Counted from the stretch's first letter, positions 19,480 through 29,674 are shown. The stretch is DNA of 64,000 nt from Hyphomicrobiaceae bacterium (GCA_023384095.1 JAHDXT010000004.1:124001-188000); one strand, 5' to 3'. The notes: generated from the letters alone by a model not told the origin. Numbers and translations are program-made.

Positions 19480-20823
19480 TCAAGGCAAACTGCCGTCCAC
19501 TGTGAGCGCCAGTTCTTCGATGGCAGAACCGGCGGCATTGCTTGCGGTTATCACGACGGCGTAATGGCCGGGTGCGACCGGTACCCCCATTATCTCGCCG
19601 GTGTCCTGATTAAGTTGCAAGCCTTGCGGCAGACCCTCGGCGCTGAGAATGGCCGGCTTGTTGCGGATGGAAAGTTGGAGCTGGAACTGACGGCCGACGG
19701 TTGCTGTCGCCGCTATGGGGCCATCGATGAGGGGATATCCAGCCCCCTCGTGCCGGGCCAGGAAGGCTACGAGGCGGCGGCGCGCGTTGGCGCGCAGGTC
19801 CACCCAGAACAGGCTGATGTCGTAGACGTGATTATTGCCCTGTTCGAATGTGCCGCCGTCGTCGAACAGGTCGGACGGCAAGGCGGGCGATACCAGCGTG
19901 TAGCCATGCTCCACGCGGGCCGTCACGAGATGCGGAACCGGTCGCGAAAAATGCGTTGCCGCGACGCCGAATGGCACCGCGCCCTGATGCAGCCGAGCCG
20001 GGACGGGCAAGCCATTCTCGCGCCAGCTCACCGGGTTCGTGCCGATGAGAGGCATTCCAACGGCCGAGCGCCAGCGTCGCGCAGCGGCATCCCAATAGAC
20101 ATTGATCGCTTCCCACGCGCCGAATTCCCGATAGCCTTCCGCAAATACCCCCCAGATTGCCACACAGCCGATCTGCTCGGCCGTGGCACACGTTGGAATT
20201 CCTGTCAGGTGCCGAGTGAACACCGTGCGTGGCGTCGGCATACCGGGGAGATACGCAGCCACAAGGCGTGATTGCAGTGGCCTGCCCTGGATCGATTCCA
20301 TGAGCAGGCGGAGTGCGTGGTTGCTGCCCTGGCTGTGGGCGACGAGAAAGAACGGCCGCCCCTGGTTCCAATGCTCCACGTAAAAGCTAAAAGCCCGGCG
20401 CACGTCCGCATAGGCGAGATTCATCGGGCCCTGCAGCGTCGCCTCCTCCTTGTCGTAGACATGGAGAGCGATCTGGCGATAGCGCGGCGCATAAATCCGT
20501 GCAATTCCGTTGAAAGGTGTTGCCTGCGCCATCAGCATGATTCGCCCGGTGGCGATGGCCTGCGGATCGTCGATCGGTACGTTAGCGATATCCTCGCGCA
20601 TCCCGGTCGTGGGGTGGACATAGAAGACGTCGGCGCGCGCCGTTTCTGCCAGATTGCTATAGCCGCTTCCCTCAGGGACAAGGTCGGCTGCCGAATGAAG
20701 GCCCGGGTGTGCGAGCCAGGCATCGAGGCGACTGTAGTCGATATTCGCATCCGAGTCGGATGCGAGTGCAGCGGTGGCACAAACTTGTGTCAGAACGAGC
20801 AAGAATAAGAGAATGCGTCGCAT
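19480..20823 (-). CDS. DUF3089-family alpha/beta hydrolase with C-terminal Ig-like (He_PIG-like) domain
   Basis: DVFYVHPTTG, FFLVAHSQGSNHALRLL nucleophile elbow; C-terminal GLPQGLQLNQDTGEIMGVPVAPGHYAVVITASNAAGSA. Confidence 0.7.
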   Translation of the reverse strand: MRRILLFLLVLTQVCATAALASDSDANIDYSRLDAWLAHPGLHSAADLVPEGSGYSNLAETARADVFYVHPTTGMREDIANVPIDDPQAIATGRIMLMAQATPFNGIARIYAPRYRQIALHVYDKEEATLQGPMNLAYADVRRAFSFYVEHWNQGRPFFLVAHSQGSNHALRLLMESIQGRPLQSRLVAAYLPGMPTPRTVFTRHLTGIPTCATAEQIGCVAIWGVFAEGYREFGAWEAINVYWDAAARRWRSAVGMPLIGTNPVSWRENGLPVPARLHQGAVPFGVAATHFSRPVPHLVTARVEHGYTLVSPALPSDLFDDGGTFEQGNNHVYDISLFWVDLRANARRRLVAFLARHEGAGYPLIDGPIAATATVGRQFQLQLSIRNKPAILSAEGLPQGLQLNQDTGEIMGVPVAPGHYAVVITASNAAGSAIEELALTVDGSLP

Positions 20824-20826
20824 ATC

Positions 20827-21306
20827 TCATTCCAGATGTTTGGCTGCCCGGTGCTTGAGTGTAAGGAGGCCGAGAAGACTGATGGCGATAAGTGCGTCGA
20901 CGAAAATCATCTGAAAATTGTTTGGTGCGTAATTCCCGTGCAAGATCGTGTCTTGCAGGTGACCGTAGGCGGCACCGAGCATGAAAAAGGACCACCCGAG
21001 GCCGGTCGCCAGCCAGAAGCGGTCACGAATCCAGATGCACAGAAAGCCGAGGATGCCCCAGGCACCATCGTGAAAGCCGACCTCGAACTGGAAATGGCTG
21101 CCGGCCTGCCAGCCGATGGCGGCTGCAGCATAATCGGCAAAGAAGACATGCGGGATGAAGCCAAAGAAGAATCCTAAGAAGCCGACATTGAATACCAGAG
21201 AATAGAGCAGGAAAATATCGATGATGGCTGTGCGCCTCTTGGGGCGCTTGATTGCGATATGGACGAGTGCCCCCGCGAGACTGAGTATAAGGAAGATGAA
21301 CCCCAT
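20827..21306 (-). CDS. Conserved membrane protein, DUF6790-like
   Basis: Four predicted TM segments; IGWQAGSHFQFEVGFHDGAWGILGFL and GHLQDTILHGNYAPNN motifs. Confidence 0.55.
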   Translation of the reverse strand: MGFIFLILSLAGALVHIAIKRPKRRTAIIDIFLLYSLVFNVGFLGFFFGFIPHVFFADYAAAAIGWQAGSHFQFEVGFHDGAWGILGFLCIWIRDRFWLATGLGWSFFMLGAAYGHLQDTILHGNYAPNNFQMIFVDALIAISLLGLLTLKHRAAKHLE

Positions 21307-21514
21307 CCTGATGCCCTCCCCACTTTGTTTCGATTGGATAGGATGATTATTGACGCACTGAGAATACTTATGGTGATCGGAACGCGAAGCGGTCGCTTCA
21401 ATATCGAATCAGGTCTTAGACAAGTCGTCTTGCCTCCCAGCTGCACGCAACAGTCGCCTTGACCGATGTTAAGCCGCGCCTTTGCCCGAGCCTGAAGAGT
21501 TGAGCAAATCACAA

Positions 21515-21538
21515 GCCCCCGCGTCTTCGCGCGGGGGC
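21515..21538. terminator. GC-rich hairpin, possible terminator of the ATPase gene
   Basis: GCCCCCGCG-TCTTCG-CGCGGGGGC, 9-bp perfect stem just downstream of the minus-strand ATPase; weak T-tract. Confidence 0.45.
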
Positions 21539-21564
21539 CCCGTGGCGCCGGCATGCCCTCAGCT

Positions 21565-23541
21565 TCATGCTGCGGCTGCCTTAGGCTGCGCAACGCCTGC
21601 TTCAGGCGCTGCCGGACGCGGCGCAGTGCCCTTGGGCGCGGCCGGCACGCGCAGGAGGCGCACGCCGTTGACGATGACGATCAGCACTGAGAGCTGGTGG
21701 ATCAGCATGCCGCCCGCCATGTGGACGTGACCGCTGAAGACCCCGGCGAGCAGACCCGCCACCGTCAGCAAGGCGATAACGAGGTTCTGGCGCATGTTGC
21801 CGAGCGTCGCGCGCGAGATCGCCATGGCCTCGGGGATCTTTCTCAGATCGTCCTTGAGGAGCGCAATGTCGGCGGTCTCGATGGCGACATCGCTGCCGGC
21901 CGCACCCATGGCGATGCTGGTGTCCGCGGCTGCGAGCGCCGGGGCGTCGTTGATGCCGTCACCGACCATCGCGACATGCGCGCCCTCGGCCCGGAGTGCC
22001 CGGATGCGGGCGAGCTTGTCCTCCGGCATGAGCCCGGCGTGAACCTCGCCGATCCCGACCTCGCCGGCGATCGCTTCCGCCGCCTCGCGCTGATCGCCGG
22101 TCAGCATGACGACGCGCCGGATCCCGATCTCGCGCAGCCGGGCGATGGCAGCCGCGGCGCCCTCGCGGGGCATGTCCGAGAGGCCGAGGAGGCCGACGAG
22201 CCGGCCGTCGAGCGCCACCAGCACCGGCGTCTGACCGGCCGAGAGCAGGCGCGAGAGCGCCGCCTCGCCCTCCGGTCCGAGCGGGATACCGAGCTTGTCG
22301 AGCAGCCGCCGGCTGCCGGCGACGATCTCGCGGCCGTCGTGGCGGGCGCGGATGCCCATGCCGGCGTGCTCGTCGAACTCCTCCGGCGTCGGCAGCGTGC
22401 CGAGCGCACTTCCCTCCGCGACGATCGGCCGGCCGAGCGGGTGGTCCGAACCAGCCTCAGCGATGGCGGCAAGTCGCAGCACATCCGCCTCCGCTGCGGT
22501 CCAGCGGCCCTCGACCGATCCGCCCTGCCCGTTACCGAGCGCGACGACCGTGGCCAGCCGCGGACGACCCTCGGTTATCGTTCCCGTCTTATCGACCGCG
22601 AGCGTGTCGATCCGGCCGGCGTTCTCCAGGTGCTGACCGCCCTTGATGAGGATGCCGCTGCGCGCGGCGCGGCCAATGCCGGCGACAATGGAGACTGGCG
22701 TCGAGATCACCAGCGCGCCGGGGCAGCCGACGACGAGCAGCGTCAGCGCGAGCCGCACGTCACGTGTGAAGGCGAAGGCGAGGACCGCAAGGCCGATGAT
22801 GGCCGGTGTGTACCATTGGGCGAAGCGCTCGATCATGCGCTGGGTCGGCGCCTTTTCCTCCTGGGCCTCCTCGACCCGTTGGATGATGCGCGCCAGCGTG
22901 GTGTCGGCGCCGACACTGGTGGCCAGGATGCGCAGGAGGCCATTCTCGGCGATGGTGCCGGCATGGACGCGGGCACCCGGTGCCTTCTCCGCCGGCATCG
23001 GCTCCCCGGTGATCGCCGCCTCGCTGACAGCGGCGGTACCCTCGACGACCTCGCCGTCCACCGGGATCCGCTGCCCGGCCTTGACGAGCACCATCTCGCC
23101 CGGCCGCACCGCATGAGCCGCGACCTCGACCGGCTCGCCATCGCGCAGCACGACCGCCGTGGCCGGCGCTGCACTGAGGAGCTCCTTCAGCGCGCCGCGG
23201 GTCTGGCCCATGGTTCGCATCTCGAGCCAGGCGCCGAGCATGAACAAGAAGGTGACAGCAGCCGCCTCCCAGACCTCGCCGATGATCAGCGCGCCAACTG
23301 CGGCGATGGTGACAAGAAGCTCGATGCTGAGATGGCGCACTTCGAGCGCCCGCCAGGCCCGAACGGCGATGTCCGATCCGGCGAGCAGGGCAGCGGCCAC
23401 CATCAGCGCTGTCCACACCTCGACCCAGCCGAAGCCGTAGCGCGCCAGCAGGCCCGTGACGATCAGCCCGCCGCTGCCTATTGTCAGCCAGAGACGCCGC
23501 CGCGCCGGATGTCCCAGCGCAGCCTTCATCCTCGCAATCAT
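21565..23541 (-). CDS. P1B-type heavy-metal-translocating ATPase with CPG motif
   Basis: VGCPGALVISTPVS TM6 motif, DKTGTITEG, TGEPMP, GDGINDAPALAAAD; lacks an N-terminal HMA domain. Confidence 0.9.
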   Translation of the reverse strand: MIARMKAALGHPARRRLWLTIGSGGLIVTGLLARYGFGWVEVWTALMVAAALLAGSDIAVRAWRALEVRHLSIELLVTIAAVGALIIGEVWEAAAVTFLFMLGAWLEMRTMGQTRGALKELLSAAPATAVVLRDGEPVEVAAHAVRPGEMVLVKAGQRIPVDGEVVEGTAAVSEAAITGEPMPAEKAPGARVHAGTIAENGLLRILATSVGADTTLARIIQRVEEAQEEKAPTQRMIERFAQWYTPAIIGLAVLAFAFTRDVRLALTLLVVGCPGALVISTPVSIVAGIGRAARSGILIKGGQHLENAGRIDTLAVDKTGTITEGRPRLATVVALGNGQGGSVEGRWTAAEADVLRLAAIAEAGSDHPLGRPIVAEGSALGTLPTPEEFDEHAGMGIRARHDGREIVAGSRRLLDKLGIPLGPEGEAALSRLLSAGQTPVLVALDGRLVGLLGLSDMPREGAAAAIARLREIGIRRVVMLTGDQREAAEAIAGEVGIGEVHAGLMPEDKLARIRALRAEGAHVAMVGDGINDAPALAAADTSIAMGAAGSDVAIETADIALLKDDLRKIPEAMAISRATLGNMRQNLVIALLTVAGLLAGVFSGHVHMAGGMLIHQLSVLIVIVNGVRLLRVPAAPKGTAPRPAAPEAGVAQPKAAAA

Positions 23542-23655
23542 TGCACTCGGTCCTTCTTTCGATGGCGCGGCCGCGGGATGTGAGACGGCCGCGCAGCAGG
23601 TTGCCCTGCGATGTCTGGGTTATCCGGTCTGGATCGACCCGGATGGAACGGGTGA

Positions 23656-23682
23656 GGCGGCAGAGGCCTCGCCCCTGCCGCC
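23656..23682. other. Perfect 8-bp stem inverted repeat between HMA gene and ATPase gene
   Basis: GGCGGCAG-AGGCCTCGCCC-CTGCCGCC. Confidence 0.4.
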
Positions 23683-23693
23683 AGCGGCTCATC

Positions 23694-23930
23694 TCAGCCG
23701 AAGGCCGAGGGCCGCGCCTCGTAGCCGGTTTCGCGGACCGCCTCGACCAGCGCCTCGACGCTCGTCCGGGCCGGATCGTACTCCACCTCGATCTTGCCAC
23801 TGTTGAACCGGACCTCGGCCTTCTCCACGCCCGGCAGACTCCGGAGCGCCTTCTCGATCTTTGGTATGCAGGACGGGCAGGACAGCTCATCGCTGCGCAA
23901 CACGGCCCGGATGATGGTGTTCTGAGACAT
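23694..23930 (-). CDS. Heavy-metal-associated (HMA) domain protein / metallochaperone
   Basis: ELSCPSCIPKIEKALRSLPGVEKAEVRFNSGKIEVEYDPA: HMA fold with CxxC. Confidence 0.88.
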   Translation of the reverse strand: MSQNTIIRAVLRSDELSCPSCIPKIEKALRSLPGVEKAEVRFNSGKIEVEYDPARTSVEALVEAVRETGYEARPSAFG

Positions 23931-24162
23931 GATTACCTCCTTTCTCTCAGGGTAGGGCTCGTCTTGGAGCCCTGCCTTGACTGAGATCTATGTCGACCCG
24001 GCCCACTTCGCGATTGGCAAAGCCGGCAAGTTCATCTTGCACGAATGCACAGGCAGAACCGCACTGTGTCTGGTGGGACTGAAGACGACAGAGTCCGCCG
24101 CAACCTTGCGAGGCCGCCGGACCGGCAGAGCGAAGCTCGGCTTGGCGCCATGCAAAGATCGA

Positions 24163-24187
24163 CGGCGGAGCGCATAATGCTCCGCCG
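24163..24187. terminator. Hairpin downstream of the DUF6448-like gene
   Basis: CGGCGGAGC-GCATAAT-GCTCCGCCG, 9-bp perfect stem. Confidence 0.4.
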
Positions 24188-24229
24188 CCGGGAAATGCTT
24201 TAATTATCGGTGAGCTTTCGCGCCGCCGC

Positions 24230-24817
24230 TCAGTGTGCGTGACCTTCGGCCTTGAGGGCGGCGTGGATGCCTTCGGCATACTCGATGAAGGCGAACTCCG
24301 CGTTCACCCGCTCCCGGGCCTCGGCGACCGTGTCCGCGGTTTGGGGCGGAGTGTTCCGTGTGCTCTCCAGCACCTTCTGCGCCGCCTTGAACCGATCCTC
24401 GAGCAAGCGCTCGACGGCGCCGCTGAGAAGTGTTTTCACCTGCGCCGGATCGCCCGTTTCGAGCGCCTTCTCGGCGGCGGGAATGACCGGGCCATGGTTG
24501 ATTCCCGCCGGCTGCAGCCCGGTATAGGCTGCGCCTTCACCTTCCCGGTGCAGGCGGACCACCGTTTCCATGAACCAGCGTTGGGCGACCTCTGCAGCGG
24601 CTTTTCCGTCGCCCTTCGCCTTCAAGGCCATCCGGTGGGCTGCCTTGATCTCATCCTCGGCCGAAGCCGGCGCGTAAGGCAGCGCCAGGTTCACGTTGCC
24701 GGTCTCGAGCGCTTCAATCGCGGCGCCTGCCACCGGCCCATCGACGCTGTCGCAGTGGGCGAAAGCGGGACTGGCGAGAAAGCCGGCGATTACGGTAGCC
24801 ATCACTAATCTGCGCAT
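24230..24817 (-). CDS. Secreted DUF6448-like protein
   Basis: MRRLVMATVIAGFLASPAFAHCDSVDGPVAGAAIEALETGNVNLALPYAPASAEDEIKAAH; start reassigned inside the spurious 499-aa ORF. Confidence 0.65.
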   Translation of the reverse strand: MRRLVMATVIAGFLASPAFAHCDSVDGPVAGAAIEALETGNVNLALPYAPASAEDEIKAAHRMALKAKGDGKAAAEVAQRWFMETVVRLHREGEGAAYTGLQPAGINHGPVIPAAEKALETGDPAQVKTLLSGAVERLLEDRFKAAQKVLESTRNTPPQTADTVAEARERVNAEFAFIEYAEGIHAALKAEGHAH

Positions 24818-24934
24818 GACGATACTCCTCAGCTCTTGCGTTGGCGGCCCGGCCTCGATTGGACCTTGCCTCGGCAGGAAGCTAAGACTTTCGACGCGGC
24901 GCAGGGATTGGCCAAGGTCGCAAGGCGGATTTGC

Positions 24935-25846
24935 ATGAATGCACAGCATGCCAACTGGGACGACCTCCGGCTGTTCCTCGCGGTGGCGCGCGCCGGCTCG
25001 CTCTCGGGGGCGGCGCGGGCGCTCGGCGTCAACCACTCCACCGTCTTCCGGCGCGTCGGCGCCTTCGAGGAGGCGATCGAGGTCCGGCTCTTCGAGCGGT
25101 TGCCGAGCGGCTACGTCCTGACCGAGGCGGGCGAGGAGATGCTGGAGACGGCGTTGCGGGTCGAGGCGGAAATCTCGGAGCTCGACCGCAAGATCGCCGG
25201 CCAGGATCTGCGTCTGAGCGGCACCGTCCGCATCACCACGGTCGACATGCTGGCGCTCGGCCTGCTGCCGCGTCACCTCGCGGCCTTCCACGCGGCCTAT
25301 CCGGGCATCGAGCTCGAGGTCGTCGCCACCAACGCCGCGGTCAGCCTCAGCCGGCGCGAGGCCGACGTCGCGCTCCGGGTGAGCAATCAGCCGCCCGAGA
25401 CGCTGGTGGGGCGCCGCGTCGGCCGCCTCGTCTTCGCCGCCTACGGTGCCGCCGCGGCGACGGACGGGACCGCGGACGTCCCGCTGGCGGAACGGGACTG
25501 GATCGGGTTCGACTCCGACCATGAGGCCCTCGTCCGCCGCTTTGCCGACTTCCTCCCCGAGACCCGGCCGATCTTCCGCGCGAACTCGGTCGCCGTGGCC
25601 ATTGCAGCGGCCAAGGCCGGCATCGGTCTGGCCCCGCTGCCTTGCGGCATCGCCGACCTCGAGCCCGACCTCGTGCGCGTCGCGCCGCTGCCGGACGACT
25701 TCATGCGCGACCTCTGGCTCCTGACCCACGAGGATCTGCGGCGGACGGCACGCATCCGCGCCTTCCTTGACTTCCTCGCCGCCGCGCTTACTGCCGAGGC
25801 GCCGTTACTGGAAGGGCAAAGGCCGCGTGCCTGGAGCAACGGATAA
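24935..25846 (+). CDS. LysR-family transcriptional regulator
   Basis: WDDLRLFLAVARAGSLSGAARALGVNHSTVFRRVGAFEEAI wHTH; LysR substrate domain; divergent from the DUF6448-like gene. Confidence 0.9.
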   Translation: MNAQHANWDDLRLFLAVARAGSLSGAARALGVNHSTVFRRVGAFEEAIEVRLFERLPSGYVLTEAGEEMLETALRVEAEISELDRKIAGQDLRLSGTVRITTVDMLALGLLPRHLAAFHAAYPGIELEVVATNAAVSLSRREADVALRVSNQPPETLVGRRVGRLVFAAYGAAAATDGTADVPLAERDWIGFDSDHEALVRRFADFLPETRPIFRANSVAVAIAAAKAGIGLAPLPCGIADLEPDLVRVAPLPDDFMRDLWLLTHEDLRRTARIRAFLDFLAAALTAEAPLLEGQRPRAWSNG

Positions 25847-25939
25847 ACAAAACCTGTAACTCCCCAACTGCACCCTCAAAGGGACGAAAGCGTGCCCAAT
25901 TGAGGTGTTTGATAGCGCAGTTCCGTCCCAATCCGAGGA

Positions 25940-27925
25940 TCACCGCCACCCGGGTGTGCCGCAACTCCGAGATTCTTGCATAGCTCGACCGATCTCCTGC
26001 GGCCGGATGACATCCTTTACGGCGTCGATCGCTGCCGACCGCGAACTCACGGACCGCACCGAGTCGAACAGCAGCCGCAGGCCGTTCATAACGACCAGCA
26101 CGGTGCCGCCCTCGTGCCCGATCACTGCCAGCGTCAACGGCAGCTCGAAGAACAGGGCGCCGGACACGAGCACGAGCATGGCTCCCATCGCAAAGACGAG
26201 GTTCTGCCGGATGATGCGGGCCGCCCGCCGCGCCAGACCATGGGCGGCAGGCAGGCGGGCCATGTCTTCCGAGAGCAACGCCACGTCGGCGGCTTCCAGA
26301 GCGACATCACTGCCCGCAGCGCCCATCGCGATACCGACCTCGGCTCGGGCCAAGGCGGCTGCGTCATTCACGCCGTCGCCAACGAAGGCAACCTTGCCTG
26401 CCTTCGCCATTTCCCCGACCAGATGCACCTTGTCCTCAGGCAAGAGATCAGAATGGATTTCGTCAGGCGACAGGCCGAGCTCTGCGCCTATCCGGAGGGC
26501 AACCGGCCGCCGGTCTCCGGTCATCATGGCGATGCGGTCTATTCCGGCCTCTCTCAATTGATCGAGGGCGGGGCGTGAGCTTGCCCGAACGCTATCCGCG
26601 ACGGCAACTGCCCCCAGAATACGAGCACCGCGCCCGACCCAGATGACCGTCTCGGCCTCGTCGAGCAAAGCCGCGAACGCCGGTTTCTCCACATCGACGC
26701 CCATCCGGGCGGCCATGCGCCGGTTGCCGGCCCATAGCATGCCCATGGCATCGCGTCCTGTGATCCCTTCGCTCGGTCTCGTGACCACGTCGGACACGGA
26801 CGCCGGGGCAAGCCCTCGCTTATTCGCAGTCCGATGGACTGCTGCAGCAATGGGATGCTCCGAATGGGCCTCCAGGCCGGAGACAAGGCTCAGAAAGTCA
26901 TCCTCGGGCATGCCCAAACTGATGATGCCGGTGACTTCTGCCCGCCCTGTGGTCAGGGTGCCCGTTTTGTCGAAGGCGAACTGCGAAACAGCCGCAAATG
27001 TCTCGAGCGCAGCGCCGCCCTTGAACAGAACGCCGCCTCGCGCTGCCGCCGACAATGCCGAGAGGATCGCTGCCGGCACGCTGATCACGAGAGCACACGG
27101 GCTCGCGGCGACCAGGACGACCGCGGCGCGGTAAGCCGCATCACTCCATTCCCGGCCAAGCCACAGGAAAATGGCAAGCGCGATCACGGCCCCGGCGAGG
27201 ACGCCGATGGTATAGCGCTGACCAAACCACGCGCTGAACCGTTCCGAAGGCGCCCGAGCGGCCTGAGCTTCCGTCACCAGCTGGATCATACGGGCGACGG
27301 TGCTGTCGCTCATGGTGGCGGACACCCTCATCTCGAGCACGGAGCTCTGGTTGACGGTCGCTTCGAACACCTTGGCGCCCGGAGCCTTGCTCACGGGCAT
27401 CGACTCGCCGGTCACCGTCGACTCGTCAATCTCTCCTTCTCCGCTCAGCACGATGCCGTCGACCGGGATCTTCGCCCCCGGACGCACCACCACGACATCG
27501 TCGACCTCGAGCTGCGCGATTTGCACTTCCTCGACGTCGGCGCCGGTCTTGCGGAGTGCCGTTTCCGGGCGCAGACCCATGAGCGCCTCGACCTCGCGCC
27601 GGGCCCTGCCCAGGGCCAACGTTTCCAATGTGGTGGACAGACTGAACAGGAACAGCAGAATCGCACCCTCGGCCGGTGCACCTACGCCGGCTGCGGCCAG
27701 GGCGGCAATGATCATCAGAAGATCGATGTCCAGCGACCGCTCGTGCCACAGGCTCTTGAGGGCGCGCCGTGCGGTCGGCACGCCGCCCGCCAGATAGACC
27801 AGTCCGAAGCCGAGCGGGCTGAGAGCCGCCCACCCGACATAAGGCGCGGCAAAGCCGACGACGATGCCGATGAACGTGAGCGCGCTCAGCACAACGCTGA
27901 ACCGCTCGGCTGCTCGATCATCCAT
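25940..27925 (-). CDS. P1B-4-like metal-translocating P-type ATPase (SPC motif)
   Basis: AASPCALVISVPAAILSALSAAARGGVLFKGG, DKTGTLTTG, VGDGVNDAAALARAEVGIAMG; start at Met 27925. Confidence 0.9.
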   Translation of the reverse strand: MDDRAAERFSVVLSALTFIGIVVGFAAPYVGWAALSPLGFGLVYLAGGVPTARRALKSLWHERSLDIDLLMIIAALAAAGVGAPAEGAILLFLFSLSTTLETLALGRARREVEALMGLRPETALRKTGADVEEVQIAQLEVDDVVVVRPGAKIPVDGIVLSGEGEIDESTVTGESMPVSKAPGAKVFEATVNQSSVLEMRVSATMSDSTVARMIQLVTEAQAARAPSERFSAWFGQRYTIGVLAGAVIALAIFLWLGREWSDAAYRAAVVLVAASPCALVISVPAAILSALSAAARGGVLFKGGAALETFAAVSQFAFDKTGTLTTGRAEVTGIISLGMPEDDFLSLVSGLEAHSEHPIAAAVHRTANKRGLAPASVSDVVTRPSEGITGRDAMGMLWAGNRRMAARMGVDVEKPAFAALLDEAETVIWVGRGARILGAVAVADSVRASSRPALDQLREAGIDRIAMMTGDRRPVALRIGAELGLSPDEIHSDLLPEDKVHLVGEMAKAGKVAFVGDGVNDAAALARAEVGIAMGAAGSDVALEAADVALLSEDMARLPAAHGLARRAARIIRQNLVFAMGAMLVLVSGALFFELPLTLAVIGHEGGTVLVVMNGLRLLFDSVRSVSSRSAAIDAVKDVIRPQEIGRAMQESRSCGTPGWR

Positions 27926-28291
27926 GTATACCTCAACACCCTTCAGGCACTGTAGGTGGTTCGCACCCGGTAGCAAGGAGCGTAGCCGCGCACCCAGTTC
28001 CCGGCGCATCACCTGGCCGGAGCGAAAGTTGGGATCTGCGTCGTATGCAAAAGAACCCTTTTTGAAGGTTAGCGACGGGAATGACCCTCATTCAACTTTG
28101 TCGTGATAAGGCGGCGGCGGTCGAAGCCGGAGCAGAAGTTGGCGTCTACACACGATACAAGGCCGGCGGAAAACAGCTATCCGAGTAGGCAGTTAACCGG
28201 CGCGTCGCAGCCACCGACGTGCAGATTTCCCGCATCCGGGTCCTCGCCCGCGAGCTTCGCTCAAGAAACGTGAGTATCAAGTCTCGTCACC

Positions 28292-29674
28292 TTAGCAAAT
28301 CGGGCTCTTGTCGGAGTGCCCTGGCAACCTGTCATATGTGCTGAACGTGAATCTGGCTTCGAAACCGTCCTGACGGCCTTCCCGCGGCGAAATCAGTTCG
28401 ATCTTGCCACCAGTGCCGGAAGCGATTGCCTTCGCGATGGCCAGCCCCAGCCCGGCGCCATCTACTTGAGCCCGGCCACGCTCGAACGGCTCGGACAGGC
28501 GGGCGAGCACATCCGGGAGAACCACTGGTCCAGCGTTGGAGACGCTTAGCTCGCCGCTTGGCGACAGCGCGACGCGCACCGGCTCGCTGCGGGAGCCGTG
28601 CTTCAAGGCATTCTCGATCAGGTTCCTTGCCAGGATTGCGAAGGCATCGGGATCGATGCAGGAGAGTACCGGGCTGCCGGGTAGGATCAGTTCGAAGCCC
28701 TCTGCGCAATCGACGCTCCCCGTCATTTCGTCAACGACCATCCGTAGGATGGCGGCGACGTCGGTCGGCTCCGCTGCTTGCAGGCGCCCGCCTTCGGCCC
28801 TCGCCAGTTGCATCAACTTTTCCGATAGCCTGGAGAGTCGCCGCAGTGCCGTCTCGATCTGCTGCGCCCGCTCGCGCGTGGTGTCGTCCGCCGCCTCTGC
28901 GATGAGCCTTTGGGTCTGCGCGAGAGCGGCTGCGACTGGGGTACGCAGCTCGTGCGCCGAATTCGCTGTGAAACTGCGCTCCGCCTCCAGCGTGCGCCTG
29001 AGCCGCGCGAGCAGGCGATTGACCGCTCTTGCGATCGGCCGGATCTCGGCGGGTAGGTCATCGGCCGCAACAGGGCTCAGATCGCCGCCGCCACGCGCTT
29101 CGATTCCTGAACGGAGGGTCCGGATCGGCGCCATCGACACCCGCACAATACCCCAGACGCCGATCAGGCTGAGGGGGACGATCAGGCCGAGCGGCAGGGC
29201 GAGCCCGAGCAGCGCCTCCCTGGCCGCCGTGCGGCGGTGGGCGAGCGGCTCGGCGACGGCGATGGAGATCGTGCCTCGCAGGGCGGCGTCGAAATAGAGG
29301 CGGTGGGTCGGCGTGTCGGCAAAACCCATGTGAGTGAATGGAGGAAAGACGGCCAGATCGGCGTTGTGCGAGCGCAGCAGGACCTTGCCCTCGGCATTCC
29401 GCACCACGTAGGTGAAATATTCGTCGTGCTGGCGCAGTGTCGCTACGCGTCGGGTTGTTTCGTCGTCGTCCTCGTCGCCATCACGGCCGATGATATCGAG
29501 GACGGCCAGCGGCAGGATGCGCTGCGCCGTTTCCTCCAGCGCGCTGTCGAAGACCTCGTTCATCTCATGGCGCAGATTATGCGCTGTCACCGCGGCAGCG
29601 ATAGCCCACAGCAGCGCCACGCCGAGCCCCAGTCCGAGCGAAAGCCGCCATTGCAGGCTCTTGGGCCACATCAT
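28292..29674 (-). CDS. Sensor histidine kinase (QseC-like)
   Basis: FTANSAHELRTPVAAALAQTQ H-box, GAGLGLAIAKAIA G-box; 4-bp overlap with the response regulator. Confidence 0.88.
   Translation of the reverse strand: MMWPKSLQWRLSLGLGLGVALLWAIAAAVTAHNLRHEMNEVFDSALEETAQRILPLAVLDIIGRDGDEDDDETTRRVATLRQHDEYFTYVVRNAEGKVLLRSHNADLAVFPPFTHMGFADTPTHRLYFDAALRGTISIAVAEPLAHRRTAAREALLGLALPLGLIVPLSLIGVWGIVRVSMAPIRTLRSGIEARGGGDLSPVAADDLPAEIRPIARAVNRLLARLRRTLEAERSFTANSAHELRTPVAAALAQTQRLIAEAADDTTRERAQQIETALRRLSRLSEKLMQLARAEGGRLQAAEPTDVAAILRMVVDEMTGSVDCAEGFELILPGSPVLSCIDPDAFAILARNLIENALKHGSRSEPVRVALSPSGELSVSNAGPVVLPDVLARLSEPFERGRAQVDGAGLGLAIAKAIASGTGGKIELISPREGRQDGFEARFTFSTYDRLPGHSDKSPIC

Noticed and set aside
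21697-23583. 628-aa plus-strand ORF
   Set aside because: Antisense shadow of the CPG P-type ATPase; Arg/Asp/His/Gly-rich low-complexity composition typical of GC-rich antisense frames.
24821-25729. N-terminal 300 residues of the 499-aa minus ORF (24230-25729)
   Set aside because: Antisense to the LysR gene; only the last 195 residues form a real secreted protein.
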